Shown: one piece after another, positions 45,044-54,268 of the stretch | How the letters are laid out: each line of letters begins with the position of its first letter | Numbering within the stretch: the stretch's first letter is position 1 | Origin: Acidovorax sp. A1169 | Lineage (GTDB): Bacteria; Pseudomonadota; Gammaproteobacteria; Burkholderiales; Burkholderiaceae_C | Assembly: GCF_030704685.1 (NCBI RefSeq) | Contig: NZ_JAUZDX010000001.1 | Coordinates: 62,001 to 126,000, forward strand | Length of the DNA: 64,000 nucleotides | Direction: 5' to 3' | Program-made: the position numbers and the translations under genes | Notes under the pieces: model-generated | What the model was told of the DNA's origin: nothing | Databases searched by the model: none | The model's input: the letters and a program-made list of their open reading frames with translations, nothing else

Positions 45044-46273
45044 ATGGCTAGAGAATACAAAGACGTGGTGGTCGGCCTGGACATCGGCACAGCCAAGATC
45101 ATGGCGGTGGTTGCCGAAGTCCTGCCCAATGGCGAGCTCAAGCTCGCGGGCCTGGGCGTGGCCCCGAGCAATGGCCTGAAGCGTGGCGTGGTGGTCAATA
45201 TCGACGCCACGGTGCAGAGCATCCAGCAGGCGCTCAAGGAGGCCGAGCTGATGGCCGACTGCAAGATCCAGCGCGTGTACACCGGCATCACGGGCAGCCA
45301 CATCCGCGGCCTCAATTCCAGCGGCATGGTGGCCGTCAAGGACAAGGAAGTCACCTCGGCCGACGTGGCCCGCGTGGTGGAGACGGCCAAGGCCATCAAC
45401 ATCTCGTCCGACCAGCGCTTGCTGCTGGTGGAGCCGCAGGAGTTCGTGATCGACGGGCAGGATGTGAAAGAGCCCATCGGGATGAGCGGCATCCGCCTGG
45501 AGGCCAAGATCCACATCGTGACCGGTGCCCAGAGCGCGGCCGAGAACATCATCAAGTGCGTGCGCCGCTGCGGGCTGGAGGTCGAGCAACTGCTGCTCAA
45601 CCCGCTCGCATCGAGCCAGGCCGTGCTGACCGACGACGAGCGCGAGCTCGGCGTGGTGGTGGTCGACATCGGCGCCGGCACGACCGACGTAGCCATCTTC
45701 ACCGGAGGCGCCATCCGCCACACTGCGGTGATCCCGATCGCAGGCGACCTGATCACCAGCGACATCGCCATGGCACTGCGCACGCCAACGAAGGACGCCG
45801 AGGACATCAAGGTCGAGAGCGGCTACGCCAAGCAGCTGCTGGCCGACCCCGAGAGCCAGGTGGAAGTGCCGGGCCTCGGTGACCGCAGCCCCCGCATGCT
45901 GAGCAAGCAGGCCCTGGCCGGCGTGATCGAGCCGCGGGTGGAAGAGATCTTCTCGCTGGTGCAGCAGGTGATCCGCGAGTCGGGCTATGAAGAAGTGCTG
46001 TCCTCGGGCATCGTGCTCACGGGCGGCAGTGCCGTCATGCCCGGCATGATCGAGCTGGGCGAGGACATCTTCCTCAAGCCTGTGCGCCGCGGCATCCCCA
46101 AGTATTCGAGTGCCCTGTCGGACATGGTGGCCCAGCCCCGTGCCTCCACCGTCATGGGCCTGCTCGAAGAGGCGCGCCTGGCGCGCCTGCGCGGCTTCAA
46201 GGTGGCCCAGAAGAGCGGCTCCATGAAGACCGCATTTGGCCGGTTCAAGGACTTCATCGTGGGGAACTTCTGA
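45044..46273 (+). CDS. ftsA: Cell division protein FtsA
   Basis: A 409-residue actin-like ATPase that anchors FtsZ filaments to the membrane. Phosphate-1 motif VVGLDIGTAKIMAVV (about 8), the 1C subdomain with YTGITGSHIRGLNS, phosphate-2 motif DIGAGTTDVAIF (about 207) and the adenosine motif SGIVLTGGSAVMPGM. The C-terminal amphipathic helix is visible as FGRFKDFIVGNF. Length and order are standard; ftsZ follows after 154 bases. Confidence 0.97.
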   Translation: MAREYKDVVVGLDIGTAKIMAVVAEVLPNGELKLAGLGVAPSNGLKRGVVVNIDATVQSIQQALKEAELMADCKIQRVYTGITGSHIRGLNSSGMVAVKDKEVTSADVARVVETAKAINISSDQRLLLVEPQEFVIDGQDVKEPIGMSGIRLEAKIHIVTGAQSAAENIIKCVRRCGLEVEQLLLNPLASSQAVLTDDERELGVVVVDIGAGTTDVAIFTGGAIRHTAVIPIAGDLITSDIAMALRTPTKDAEDIKVESGYAKQLLADPESQVEVPGLGDRSPRMLSKQALAGVIEPRVEEIFSLVQQVIRESGYEEVLSSGIVLTGGSAVMPGMIELGEDIFLKPVRRGIPKYSSALSDMVAQPRASTVMGLLEEARLARLRGFKVAQKSGSMKTAFGRFKDFIVGNF

Positions 46274-46427
46274 TGACCATGAACCAATGCCACCGATTTG
46301 CGCGCGCAGGCCCCCGATTGTCCGGCGGGCGATGGCGATGTACAGGACCGCCATGCCGCCCGCGCCACCAGACAACACCGAACCCCATTTTGCAATTGCG
46401 TACGAAGACAGAACCAGGAGCTCCAAC

Positions 46428-47687
46428 ATGTCCATCGAAATGATCGAAGCCGAAACATTCAACCAGGGCACGCAGATCAAGGTGATCGGCGTGGGCGGCG
46501 GCGGCAGCAACGCCGTCGAACACATGATCGCCCGCAGTGTGCAGGGCGTGGAATTCGTCTGTGCCAATACCGATGCGCAGGCCCTCACGCGTAGCTCCGC
46601 CCACAGCGTGATCCAGCTCGGTGCCAGCGGCCTGGGAGCCGGCAGCAAGCCCGACAAGGGCCGTGATGCAGCCGAGGCCGCAGCCGAGGACATCCGCGCG
46701 GCCATCGACGGCGCGCACATGCTGTTCATCACCGCCGGCATGGGCGGCGGCACTGGCACGGGCGCAGCGCCCGTGATCGCGCGCATCGCCAAGGAAATGG
46801 GCATCCTCACCGTGGGCGTGGTCACCAAGCCCTTCGACTGGGAGGGCGGGCGACGCATGACCAACGCCGACAACGGCCTGGCCGAACTCGAAGCCAACGT
46901 CGATTCGCTGATCGTCGTACTCAATGAGAAGCTGCTGGAAGTGCTGGGCGACGACATCACCCAGGACGAAGCCTTCGCGCACGCCAACGACGTGCTCAAG
47001 AACGCCGTGGGCGGCATTGCCGAAATCATCAACGAGTACGGCCAGGTGAACGTCGACTTCGAAGACGTGCGCACCGTGATGGGCGAGCCCGGCAAGGCCA
47101 TGATGGGCACGGCCACGGCCAGCGGCCCCGACCGCGCCCGTATCGCAGCCGAGCAGGCCATCGCCTGCCCGCTGCTCGAAGGCATCGACCTGTCGGGCGC
47201 CAAGGGCGTGCTGGTGCTGGTCACGGCCAGCAAGGGCAGCCTCAAGCTGTCCGAGTCGCGCCTGGCGATGAACACCATCAACGCCTACGCGTCCAAGGAT
47301 GCGCACGTGATCTTCGGTGCCGCCTACGACGACACCCTGGGCGACGAGATCCGCGTGACCGTGGTCGCCACCGGCCTGTCGCGCCAGAACGCCCGCCGCC
47401 AGCCCATCTCGGTGGTGCAGGGCGGCCTGCGCACCGGCACCGACAACATGGCCTACCAGATCCCCGTGGCAGGCGTTGCCGGTGCGATTGGCAGTGCCAT
47501 GGGCGTGCCCTCGGGCCAGACCGGCCATGGCGGCGGCGGCAGCTCGCAGGCCGACTACGGCAGCATGTCGGTGCCCAGCGTGTGGCGCACCAACCGCACG
47601 CAGGCAGCCGCCCGCGTGGACGCGCTGTCCTCGGGCGGCATGGACGACCTGGAAATCCCGGCCTTCCTGCGCAAGCAAGCCGATTGA
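46428..47687 (+). CDS. ftsZ: Cell division protein FtsZ
   Basis: A 419-residue tubulin homologue that forms the Z ring. ATG preceded by ACCAGGAGCT. GTP-binding segments IKVIGVGGGGSNAVEHM (about 16), the tubulin signature AGMGGGTGTGAAPV (about 105) and NADNGLAELEAN. Linker residues about 325-400 are Gly/Ser-rich, and the C-terminal conserved peptide DDLEIPAFLRKQ ends the protein; this is the site for FtsA and ZipA. The 154-bp gap to ftsA may hold its own promoter. Followed by a hairpin repeat and a strong terminator. Confidence 0.98.
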   Translation: MSIEMIEAETFNQGTQIKVIGVGGGGSNAVEHMIARSVQGVEFVCANTDAQALTRSSAHSVIQLGASGLGAGSKPDKGRDAAEAAAEDIRAAIDGAHMLFITAGMGGGTGTGAAPVIARIAKEMGILTVGVVTKPFDWEGGRRMTNADNGLAELEANVDSLIVVLNEKLLEVLGDDITQDEAFAHANDVLKNAVGGIAEIINEYGQVNVDFEDVRTVMGEPGKAMMGTATASGPDRARIAAEQAIACPLLEGIDLSGAKGVLVLVTASKGSLKLSESRLAMNTINAYASKDAHVIFGAAYDDTLGDEIRVTVVATGLSRQNARRQPISVVQGGLRTGTDNMAYQIPVAGVAGAIGSAMGVPSGQTGHGGGGSSQADYGSMSVPSVWRTNRTQAAARVDALSSGGMDDLEIPAFLRKQAD

Positions 47688-47791
47688 TACGGATTTGCAT
47701 TTGATCGTATAGCTAGGCGGGAAGCCGCAGACAGTGCTGTAGCACGGCAAGGCGAACCAACAAAGCTAGACGGTCAAAGGCGAATCCGCAT
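47688..47791 (+). repeat. ~104-bp hairpin-forming dispersed repeat, copy B
   Basis: It begins right at the ftsZ stop. Outer arms pair imperfectly with G-U pairs: GGATTTGCATTTGATCGTAT at the left against CGGTCAAAGGCGAATCC at the right, with CTAG and an inner GTGC-TGTA-GCAC stem. About 83% identical by eye to the inverted copy after rnpB. Like that copy, it sits between convergent gene ends (ftsZ + and a histidine kinase gene -). Confidence 0.8.
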
Positions 47792-47800
47792 GATGGAGTA

Positions 47801-47848
47801 CCGGGCCGCCAAGCCCGGATTCTTCAGGGGCCTTCGGGCCCCTTTTTC
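47801..47848 (+). terminator. Rho-independent terminator after ftsZ
   Basis: A first stem CCGGGC/GCCCGG (47801-47818) is followed by the terminator proper: GGGGCC, loop TTCG, GGCCCC and then TTTTT (47828-47848). The extra-stable UUCG loop and T-run make this the clearest terminator in the window; it ends dcw transcription. Confidence 0.9.
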
Positions 47849-47870
47849 ATGGCCGATCTCCCGGGAGATA

Positions 47871-49724
47871 TCAGGCTGCCGCGAGGGCAGGTGCATCCAG
47901 CGGCAATGACAGGCACACCGTGGTGCCACCGCTGTCTTCAAGGCGCAGCTCCAGCGCCGCGCCGATCAGCCCCGCCCGCTCGTGCATGGTGCGCAGGCCA
48001 TTGCCGCAGGCGCCGTCCTGCCTGCCCACGCCATCGTCGCGCAGGTGGATGGTGATGGCCTGGCCGTCGGCGCGGGCGGTCAGTGCCAGCTGCCGCGCGC
48101 GGGCGTGCTGCAGCACGTTGGAGATGGCCTCGAACACGATGTACTGCAGGTGGCGCATGGCCTCCTCGCTGCTGCCGGGCCACAGGGGCAGCAGCGCCAC
48201 GTCCCACATCAGCTCCAGACCCGAATCGCGGATGCGCTGCTCCAGGCGGAAACGCAGGCTTGCCAGCAGTGCGTTGATGTCGCCGTTCGGCAAGGACATC
48301 GCGTCCACCGACAGGCGCAGCTGGTCCAGCGACTCGCGCAGCGTCTGCATCACCTCGGCCTGCGATGCCACCCCGCCTTCGAGCTGGCGCATGGCCGTGA
48401 TCAGGTGGGCGCCCGCGCCATCGTGCATGTCGCGCAGGATGCGTGCGCGTTCTTCGGATTTGGCGCTGATGCGCTCAAGCTTGCGCAGCGCCTGGTGCTG
48501 CTCGGCCAGCTTCTCCTCGCGCTGCAGAACGCGCTGCTCCAGCGACGCCGTGAGGTCGATCAGCGCATTGCGCGCCTGCTGAAAGCGTTGCCCCACGATG
48601 GCCAGCACGGCCACGCCAGCGAAGGCGGCTGCCCATTGCGTCCAGCCGCCATCCATGTACTGCGCAGGCGCCAGGCGTGCCGCCGCGATATCGCGTACCA
48701 GGGCCGCCCAGCAGACACCGAGGGCCACCAGCATCCACAGCCGCGGGCTGTCGCGGGTGTGCCTGCACTCCCAGCCCAGGCGCAGGATCAGTGCCGCCCA
48801 GGCCACGACCAGCACCACGGTCCAGCCCAGCACCCAGTCGGCGCCGCCTGCCACGGCAAAGGGGCACAGCACGAAGATCGCTGACGCGACATACAGCTCT
48901 GCCCGTGGCCGGGGCCCCCACACGGTGCGCGTGAGCCAGTAGGTGGCAAGGCAGCCGGCCCAGAACAGGCCCTGCACGGCCTGGAACCAGGCGGGCCAGG
49001 CCAGAAAGATCTCCTCCAGCCAGGCTGCGGTGATGCGGCAGGCCCATGCAAGCTCGCACAGCGCCGCAAACGCATACAGCGCTTGGCGCTGCTGCCACCA
49101 CAGCAGCAGGCAGAAGATGCCCACCACCAGGCTGAACAGCGAGACCGCGCGCGGCAGCGTCACGCGCTGCCACTCCAGCGCGTGCCAGCTGCCCTGCAGC
49201 GCCGCCTCGGGTCCGAACTGCACGGGTGAGATGCCGGCGCGCCGCAGGTAGTCCGCGCGGATGTGGATCTCCAGCACGTTGTGCGCCTGCAGCAGCGTGC
49301 CCGGCAGCCGGATCCACAGCGGGCGCCGACCGGTCCAGCCGTCGTTGGGCAGCAGCAGTTCTCCGCCGGTGGCCAGTTCCATCCCGTTGAGCGAGATGCG
49401 GTAGGCATTGCCCAGCCGGGGAATCAGCAGGGCCTGGGGCTGCAGCCGCTGGGCATCCATGGCGTCGAAGCGCAGCGTGGCAGTGGCCCAGCCGGCCTTG
49501 CGCCGGTGCAGCACGTCCCAGTGCAGCGGAAGTGTGTGGGCCGTCGTGGTCTGGGCGGCGCTCTGGCGCAGGCGCACCGTCAGTTCGGCGTCGCGCAGCA
49601 CCTGCACGCCCGGGGGCGGGGCGGCGTCCTGCGCCAGCGCCGGCAGAACCTGCATGCTCCAAAGGACCAGGCCGCACAGCAGGTGGCCGATGAACGACGC
49701 GGGCAGGCCGAGGGTGCGCTGCAT
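47871..49724 (-). CDS. Sensor histidine kinase, 7TM-DISM type, NarX-like kinase
   Basis: A 617-residue sensor. The start MQRTLGLPASFIGHLL gives a signal peptide (to about 32, ending PALAQ); the longer frame has none. A periplasmic jelly-roll-like domain (about 40-190, with RLGNAYRISLNGMEL) is followed by seven membrane segments (about 195-385), the diverse intracellular signalling layout. A coiled coil leads to the HisKA_3 phosphoacceptor RILRDMHDGAGAHLI (His about 433) and an HATPase domain with EAISNVLQHARA and DDGVGR. The gene for the LuxR-type response regulator lies 13 bases upstream. Signal unknown; 7TM-DISM receptors usually sense carbohydrates or cell wall pieces. Confidence 0.9.
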   Translation of the reverse strand: MQRTLGLPASFIGHLLCGLVLWSMQVLPALAQDAAPPPGVQVLRDAELTVRLRQSAAQTTTAHTLPLHWDVLHRRKAGWATATLRFDAMDAQRLQPQALLIPRLGNAYRISLNGMELATGGELLLPNDGWTGRRPLWIRLPGTLLQAHNVLEIHIRADYLRRAGISPVQFGPEAALQGSWHALEWQRVTLPRAVSLFSLVVGIFCLLLWWQQRQALYAFAALCELAWACRITAAWLEEIFLAWPAWFQAVQGLFWAGCLATYWLTRTVWGPRPRAELYVASAIFVLCPFAVAGGADWVLGWTVVLVVAWAALILRLGWECRHTRDSPRLWMLVALGVCWAALVRDIAAARLAPAQYMDGGWTQWAAAFAGVAVLAIVGQRFQQARNALIDLTASLEQRVLQREEKLAEQHQALRKLERISAKSEERARILRDMHDGAGAHLITAMRQLEGGVASQAEVMQTLRESLDQLRLSVDAMSLPNGDINALLASLRFRLEQRIRDSGLELMWDVALLPLWPGSSEEAMRHLQYIVFEAISNVLQHARARQLALTARADGQAITIHLRDDGVGRQDGACGNGLRTMHERAGLIGAALELRLEDSGGTTVCLSLPLDAPALAAA

Positions 49725-49737
49725 GGCCGGTGAACTG

Positions 49738-50433
49738 TCAGGGAGCGCGACGGTGGCGGTCCAGCAGGCCCATGCGGCTGGCCTCGAAGACCGCTTCGCC
49801 ACGCGAGTGCACGGCCAGCTTGCTGTACAGGTTCTTGATGTGGCTTTGCACCGTGTGCTTGGAAATGTCCTGCAGGCGCGCGATCTCGGCGTACGAGTAG
49901 CCGCGCGCGATCAGCTCCAGCACGTCCGACTCGCGCGGCGTGAGTTCCAGGCTGGGCAACGCCGGGTCAACAGGCTGGGGCTGAGGCTCCTCGCGCGCGC
50001 CCCGCTGGCGCAGCCGGGCCAGCAGCTTGCGCGCGATCATGGGCGAGATGGGCGACTCGCCGTGCTTCACGCCGACGATGATCCGGCCCACGTCCGCGGG
50101 TGTGGAGTCCTTCTGGATATAGCCCACGGCACCGGCTTCCACGCAGGCGATCACGGTGTCCTCGTCGCCGAAGACCGACACCACCAGCACCTCGCATGCC
50201 GGCTGCGTGCGCACCACATGCTGCAGCAGCGCCAGGCCATGGCCATCGGGCAACGCCAGATCGGTCAGCAGCACGTCGGCAGGGTGCTCGTCCAGCCAGC
50301 GGCGCGCAGGCGCCAGCATGCCAAAGGAAGCGGCCAGCTCCAGATCGGGGTGGGCGGTGACGCAGCCTTCGAAGAATCTGCGCATCTCGGCATCGTCCTC
50401 TATCAGTGCGACGCGCCAGCGGGGTGTGCTCAT
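49738..50433 (-). CDS. Response regulator, NarL/FixJ family
   Basis: A 231-residue regulator: receiver domain (about 8-125) with acidic pocket IEDDAE, phosphoacceptor in VLLTDLALPDG (Asp about 57) and Lys in GYIQKDST; then a LuxR-type helix-turn-helix (about 165-225, LTPRESDVLELIARGYSYAEIA). The start MSTPRWRVALIEDD is canonical for receivers, but the ribosome binding site is weak and an ATG 14 codons upstream is possible. It forms an operon with the kinase gene downstream. The promoter should be in the 295-bp gap shared with the COG4315 gene. Confidence 0.92.
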   Translation of the reverse strand: MSTPRWRVALIEDDAEMRRFFEGCVTAHPDLELAASFGMLAPARRWLDEHPADVLLTDLALPDGHGLALLQHVVRTQPACEVLVVSVFGDEDTVIACVEAGAVGYIQKDSTPADVGRIIVGVKHGESPISPMIARKLLARLRQRGAREEPQPQPVDPALPSLELTPRESDVLELIARGYSYAEIARLQDISKHTVQSHIKNLYSKLAVHSRGEAVFEASRMGLLDRHRRAP

Positions 50434-50728
50434 GAGTGGCAGGGTAGGGAGGTCGGTGGGGGTGCGTCGCGCCATCTTAGCGCCCGCCTGCGCTGCGTCA
50501 TCCCATCTTCGCGGCGGCGCCCCTCCCATGTTCATGGGGTGCGGGCAAAGCGCGCGGAACCTACGATTTTCCCGGTGCTGCAGGAGCCACAGGGCCTCGG
50601 CATGGGTGCAGGTCGAGATCACGAAAAAGTTTTCTGCCCCCTGCATCCAAACGCTGCACCGCGCCGTTCCACAAGCAGGACGCCATGTGGCGCTCTTCAA
50701 CCGGACCTACCGAGATACAGGAACCAAC

Positions 50729-51091
50729 ATGAAACAGCTCAAGTACTTCGCACCCGCACTGCTCCTGGGCCTGGCCACGCTGACCGCGCAGGCGCAGCCC
50801 GTCTTTCAGCAGGGCGTGCTTACCGATGCCGCCGGCCGCACGGTCTACACCTTCGACAAGGACGCTGCTGGCAAAAGCAACTGCAGCGGCGGCTGCGTGG
50901 CCGCATGGCCGGCCTTTGCAGCCAAGGCCGGTGCCAAGGCCGAGGGCGACTTCGGCGTCATCGAGGCCGGTGGTGCGCGCCAGTGGAGCTTCAAGGGCAA
51001 GCCCCTTTACTACTACGCCAGCGATGCCAAGGCCGGCGACCGCCTGGGCGACGGCATGGGCGGCGCATGGCACGTGGTGCCCAAGCCCTGA
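50729..51091 (+). CDS. Secreted COG4315 (Yx[FWY]xxD repeat) protein
   Basis: A 120-residue exported protein. Signal peptide MKQLKYFAPALLLGLATLTAQA with an AxA cleavage site. Two copies of the family's short repeat can be seen: YTFDKDAAGKSNCSGGCVAAWP (motif YTFDKD with a nearby CxxxC) and YYYASDAKAGD. The function of the family is unknown. The gene is divergent from the two-component operon across 295 bp, and same direction as the following sigma-factor operon, so either system could control it. Confidence 0.85.
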   Translation: MKQLKYFAPALLLGLATLTAQAQPVFQQGVLTDAAGRTVYTFDKDAAGKSNCSGGCVAAWPAFAAKAGAKAEGDFGVIEAGGARQWSFKGKPLYYYASDAKAGDRLGDGMGGAWHVVPKP

Positions 51092-51151
51092 CCTGTTGCC
51101 ACCCAACGCCTTTCACCGATTGCATTCCCCCATTTCCCGAAGGACACCACC

Positions 51152-51976
51152 ATGAAGTTCTCTTCCATCGCCATCGCCTGCCTCACCCTGGCCGGTGCCG
51201 CCGTTTCCACCTCCGCCTGGGCCGACAAGGCCTCGCTGCTGCGCGCCACCGGCAACGTGCCCGAGCGCGCTGAATGCCCCGCCAACACCGAGGTCAACCG
51301 CGCCGGCGGCGTGCTCAAGTGCAGCGTCACCCTGGTGTTCGAGCGCGGCTCGATCTGCCCGCCTGCCAACAAACCCAACTACGTGACCATCCAGATGGCG
51401 GGCGCCGACAAATGCCTGCCCGCCGTGACGGGTGACGTGGTCAGCGTGCCGTCGGCCATGAACCCGGTGGCCGGGCCCCCCAAGCTCAAGGGCCAGTCGG
51501 GTCTGCCGGGCGACATCATGGGTTACCTGACTGCCGTCGGCCCGGCCGCGCTGCTCGGGCCTGACGAAGGGCGCTACCAGCGCGTCGTCAACCCCGGCGG
51601 CGCCGACAAGTTCGTGGCCGAGAAGATCGTTCACCTGTGGCCCGCCAGCTACCCGGTGCACTACACCCTGGGCAAGAACCCGGCCAACGGCGTCAGCTGC
51701 CCCAATGGCTACAACGACGTCACCGGCCGCAGCCAGGACAGCCTGGGCTGCGAAAAGATCGAGAAGAAAAGGCCCATGTGCCAGAACGTCAACGGCATTG
51801 GCTGGCGCCTGGAGGTCAAGCGCGGTGAAGACCGCTGCCAGGGCCCCACCGAAGGCCCGACCAAGCCCGATGGCGAGCATGCCGGCCCAGGCAATGACTG
51901 GGACTTGGACACCGACGCCGTCGGCAACGAGGACCGCTGGGTGCGCGTGTCCTACACCCGCCCCGTAGGCCGCTGA
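51152..51976 (+). CDS. Exported Cys-rich protein of unknown function
   Basis: A 274-residue protein with signal peptide (cleavage after SAWA, about 25). The mature part has eight cysteines, spaced regularly as ECP, KCS, ICP, KCL, SCP, GCE, MCQ and RCQ, likely forming four disulfides in the periplasm. No Yx[FWY]xxD motif and no family I recognise. The last third is acidic. It follows the COG4315 gene by 60 bases and precedes the lipoprotein gene by 91 bases. Confidence 0.7.
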   Translation: MKFSSIAIACLTLAGAAVSTSAWADKASLLRATGNVPERAECPANTEVNRAGGVLKCSVTLVFERGSICPPANKPNYVTIQMAGADKCLPAVTGDVVSVPSAMNPVAGPPKLKGQSGLPGDIMGYLTAVGPAALLGPDEGRYQRVVNPGGADKFVAEKIVHLWPASYPVHYTLGKNPANGVSCPNGYNDVTGRSQDSLGCEKIEKKRPMCQNVNGIGWRLEVKRGEDRCQGPTEGPTKPDGEHAGPGNDWDLDTDAVGNEDRWVRVSYTRPVGR

Positions 51977-52067
51977 CTTTCCGCACCAGCCCGCGCTGTG
52001 CGTGCACCGGCTTGGGTGCGCACTGCGGGCTGGCCTGTGCACGCCCATCCCCTTTGCCGAGATTGCC

Positions 52068-53678
52068 ATGACCTTCAACCACTCCCCCGTGCACAGCCGT
52101 GCACGCCGCGCGGCCGCTGCGGCCGCCGTGCTGGCCCTGGCGGCGGCTCTGGCCGGCTGTGCCGGGGCACCCGACCGCGCGGCCCTCAACGAGGTGCGCG
52201 CCCAGGCCAACCCCACGGACAAGGCGCGGCGCACCATCACCAACTTCACGCCCGCGCTGCGCTGCATGGACGAAATGATGTTCGACATGGGCACGCGCGA
52301 CGTGACCATGATGATGGAAGAGTTTCGCGATGCCACGCAGAAGGTGCCCATATCGGCGCGCGACATGCTGACCTCGGCCGTGTCGGACATGACGCGGCGC
52401 TCGCGCGGCGTTCGCCTGTCGGTCTTCGGCAGCGACCAGCAGAACCTCGCCCAGGTGCTGGCGCAGGCGCAGCGCACCAGCGCCTTCGGTGTGGTGCCGG
52501 CCTACAACATTCGCGGCACGGTGAGCCAGCTCGACGAGTCGGTGCTCAAGAACGGCAGCTCCTTTGGCGCCACGCTCGCGCAGTCTGTGTTCGGCGTGCG
52601 TTTTGGCAGTGAGACCAAGTTCTCGGTGCTGGGCCTGGACGCCGCCGTGGTGGAGACCGCGAGCATGACGCTGCTGCCCGGCGTGTCGTCCAAGAACACC
52701 ACCGTGCTGGCCAGCCGCGACGCCAGCGCGGCCGATGGCCAGGCGCAACTGGTCAATCCCGGCATTGGCGTGGTGTTCTCGTTCTCGACCTCGCGCGCCG
52801 ATGGCCCTTCGCAAGCGGCGCGCAACATGGTCGAGCTGGCCGCCGTGGAACTGGTGGGCAAGCTGCTGCGCGCGCCCTACTGGCAGTGCCTGGGCACCAC
52901 CGACAGCGATGCCGAGGTGCAGCGCGAACTGGCCGACTGGTTCCTGTCCATGGACGAGGCCGAACGCATCGCCTTCTACAAGGAGCGCATGCGCGAGCGG
53001 CGCTACTACGACGGCGCCATCGATGACCAGGCCGACGCCGCCTTCGCCACGGCGCTGCGCAGCTACCGCCAGGCGCTCGGCCTGCCTGCCCAGGGCGCGT
53101 TGGACGAGGGTTTTTTTCGCTCCTTCGTGCTCGCCAAGGTGCCACGCGGCCCGCTGAAGGCGCTGCCGCGCAATGCCTCCACGCGCGCATCGGGCGCCGC
53201 ATTGGCCGCCGTGCCCGCCGCAACACCCACGCCCGGCGACGCCAGCGCAGCGGCGGCCCCGCCACCGCCTGCACCCGTTGCAGCGCCCGAGGTTGCGGCC
53301 CTTGCCGTGGCGCTGGGGGCACCGCAGCGCGGCAGCGCCAGCCTGGACATTGCGGTGCTGCGCCCCGGTTATGTGTACTGCTACTCGCAAGACCCGGTGA
53401 CGCGGCGCATCCAGCGCATCTTTCCCAACCGCTTCACGCGCGACCCGCGCATGGTGCCGGGCAAGCCGCAGCGCCTGCCGGGCAACGAGCGCTTCGTGCT
53501 CAACCCTGCGGCCGAATACGCCTGCCTGCATGCGCCGAGCGAGGTCTATGGCGACCTGCCGCCGCCGCTGCGCTGGGGTGATTTCGAGGACATCCGCGTC
53601 GGCACGTTTGACGAGATCCGTGCCGGTTTCGCACAGGCTTCGGGCATGCCTGTGCAGCTCTTCGCGGTGCCACGATGA
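52068..53678 (+). CDS. Outer-membrane-type lipoprotein with PG-binding-like and DUF4384-like regions
   Basis: A 536-residue protein. The start MTFNHSPVHSRARRAAAA gives a lipoprotein signal with lipobox LAGC (Cys about 31). The first half (about 45-290) resembles CsgG-type curli-secretion proteins (TITNFTPALRCMDEMMFD, then an effector-like RLSVFGSDQQNLAQ). About 300-360 looks like a peptidoglycan-binding repeat (RYYDGAIDDQADAAFATALR, then LGLPAQGALDEGFF). After a Pro/Ala linker, about 440-500 is DUF4384-like (YVYCYSQDPVTRRIQRIFPN). It overlaps the ECF sigma gene by 4 bases, so lipoprotein, sigma and anti-sigma are made together. Confidence 0.75.
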   Translation: MTFNHSPVHSRARRAAAAAAVLALAAALAGCAGAPDRAALNEVRAQANPTDKARRTITNFTPALRCMDEMMFDMGTRDVTMMMEEFRDATQKVPISARDMLTSAVSDMTRRSRGVRLSVFGSDQQNLAQVLAQAQRTSAFGVVPAYNIRGTVSQLDESVLKNGSSFGATLAQSVFGVRFGSETKFSVLGLDAAVVETASMTLLPGVSSKNTTVLASRDASAADGQAQLVNPGIGVVFSFSTSRADGPSQAARNMVELAAVELVGKLLRAPYWQCLGTTDSDAEVQRELADWFLSMDEAERIAFYKERMRERRYYDGAIDDQADAAFATALRSYRQALGLPAQGALDEGFFRSFVLAKVPRGPLKALPRNASTRASGAALAAVPAATPTPGDASAAAAPPPPAPVAAPEVAALAVALGAPQRGSASLDIAVLRPGYVYCYSQDPVTRRIQRIFPNRFTRDPRMVPGKPQRLPGNERFVLNPAAEYACLHAPSEVYGDLPPPLRWGDFEDIRVGTFDEIRAGFAQASGMPVQLFAVPR

Positions 53679-54268
53679 CTGCCGCTGCATTGCCCGCCGA
53701 TGAGCTGCCCGACGCCGTGGCGCAGCTGCTGTCGCGCGTGGTGCTGCGCGACACATCGGCCTTCCAGCGCCTGTACCAGCTGGTGGCCAGCCGCCTGCTG
53801 GCGGTGGCCGTGCGCGTGGTGCAGGACCGGGCCCTGGCCGAAGACGTGCTGCAGGAGGTCTTCGTGCACCTGTGGAACCGGCCGCAGACCGGTGCGCAGG
53901 GGCAGGCGCTGAGCCTGTCGTGGCTGTGCGTGGTCACACGCAACCGCGCCATCGACGCATTGCGCAAGCGCCGCCCCGAAACGCCGCTGCACTGGCGCGA
54001 TGCCGATGGCCAGGAACAGGTGCACGATGCCGCAGCCGAAGGCGGCTCGCCGCTGGAGCTGCTGCTGGCCGAGGAGGATGGCTCGCGCCTGGGCCGCTGC
54101 ATGGGCCAGATCGACAGCGAGCCGCGCAGCGCGCTGCTGCTGGTCTACTACGAAGGGCTCACCCATGCGGAGCTGGCCCAGCGCCTGTCCCGCCCCCTTG
54201 GCACGGTCAAGGCCTGGATGCGCCGCAGCCTGGCGCGCCTGCGCGACTGCATGGAGTCCTGCGCATGA
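53675..54268 (+). CDS. ECF-family RNA polymerase sigma factor
   Basis: A 197-residue sigma-70 family factor with region 2 (about 22-85, LAEDVLQEVFVHLWNRP, the usual -10 binding helix) and region 4 (about 135-188, LLVYYEGLTHAELAQRLSRP then GTVKAWMRRSLARLRD). No region 1.1 or 3, so ECF type; the context matches SigK/RpoE-like groups paired with RskA anti-sigmas. Coupled to the lipoprotein gene upstream and the anti-sigma gene downstream by 4-base overlaps. Likely targets are the operon itself and the exported-protein genes upstream (inference). Confidence 0.92.
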   Translation: MTAAALPADELPDAVAQLLSRVVLRDTSAFQRLYQLVASRLLAVAVRVVQDRALAEDVLQEVFVHLWNRPQTGAQGQALSLSWLCVVTRNRAIDALRKRRPETPLHWRDADGQEQVHDAAAEGGSPLELLLAEEDGSRLGRCMGQIDSEPRSALLLVYYEGLTHAELAQRLSRPLGTVKAWMRRSLARLRDCMESCA

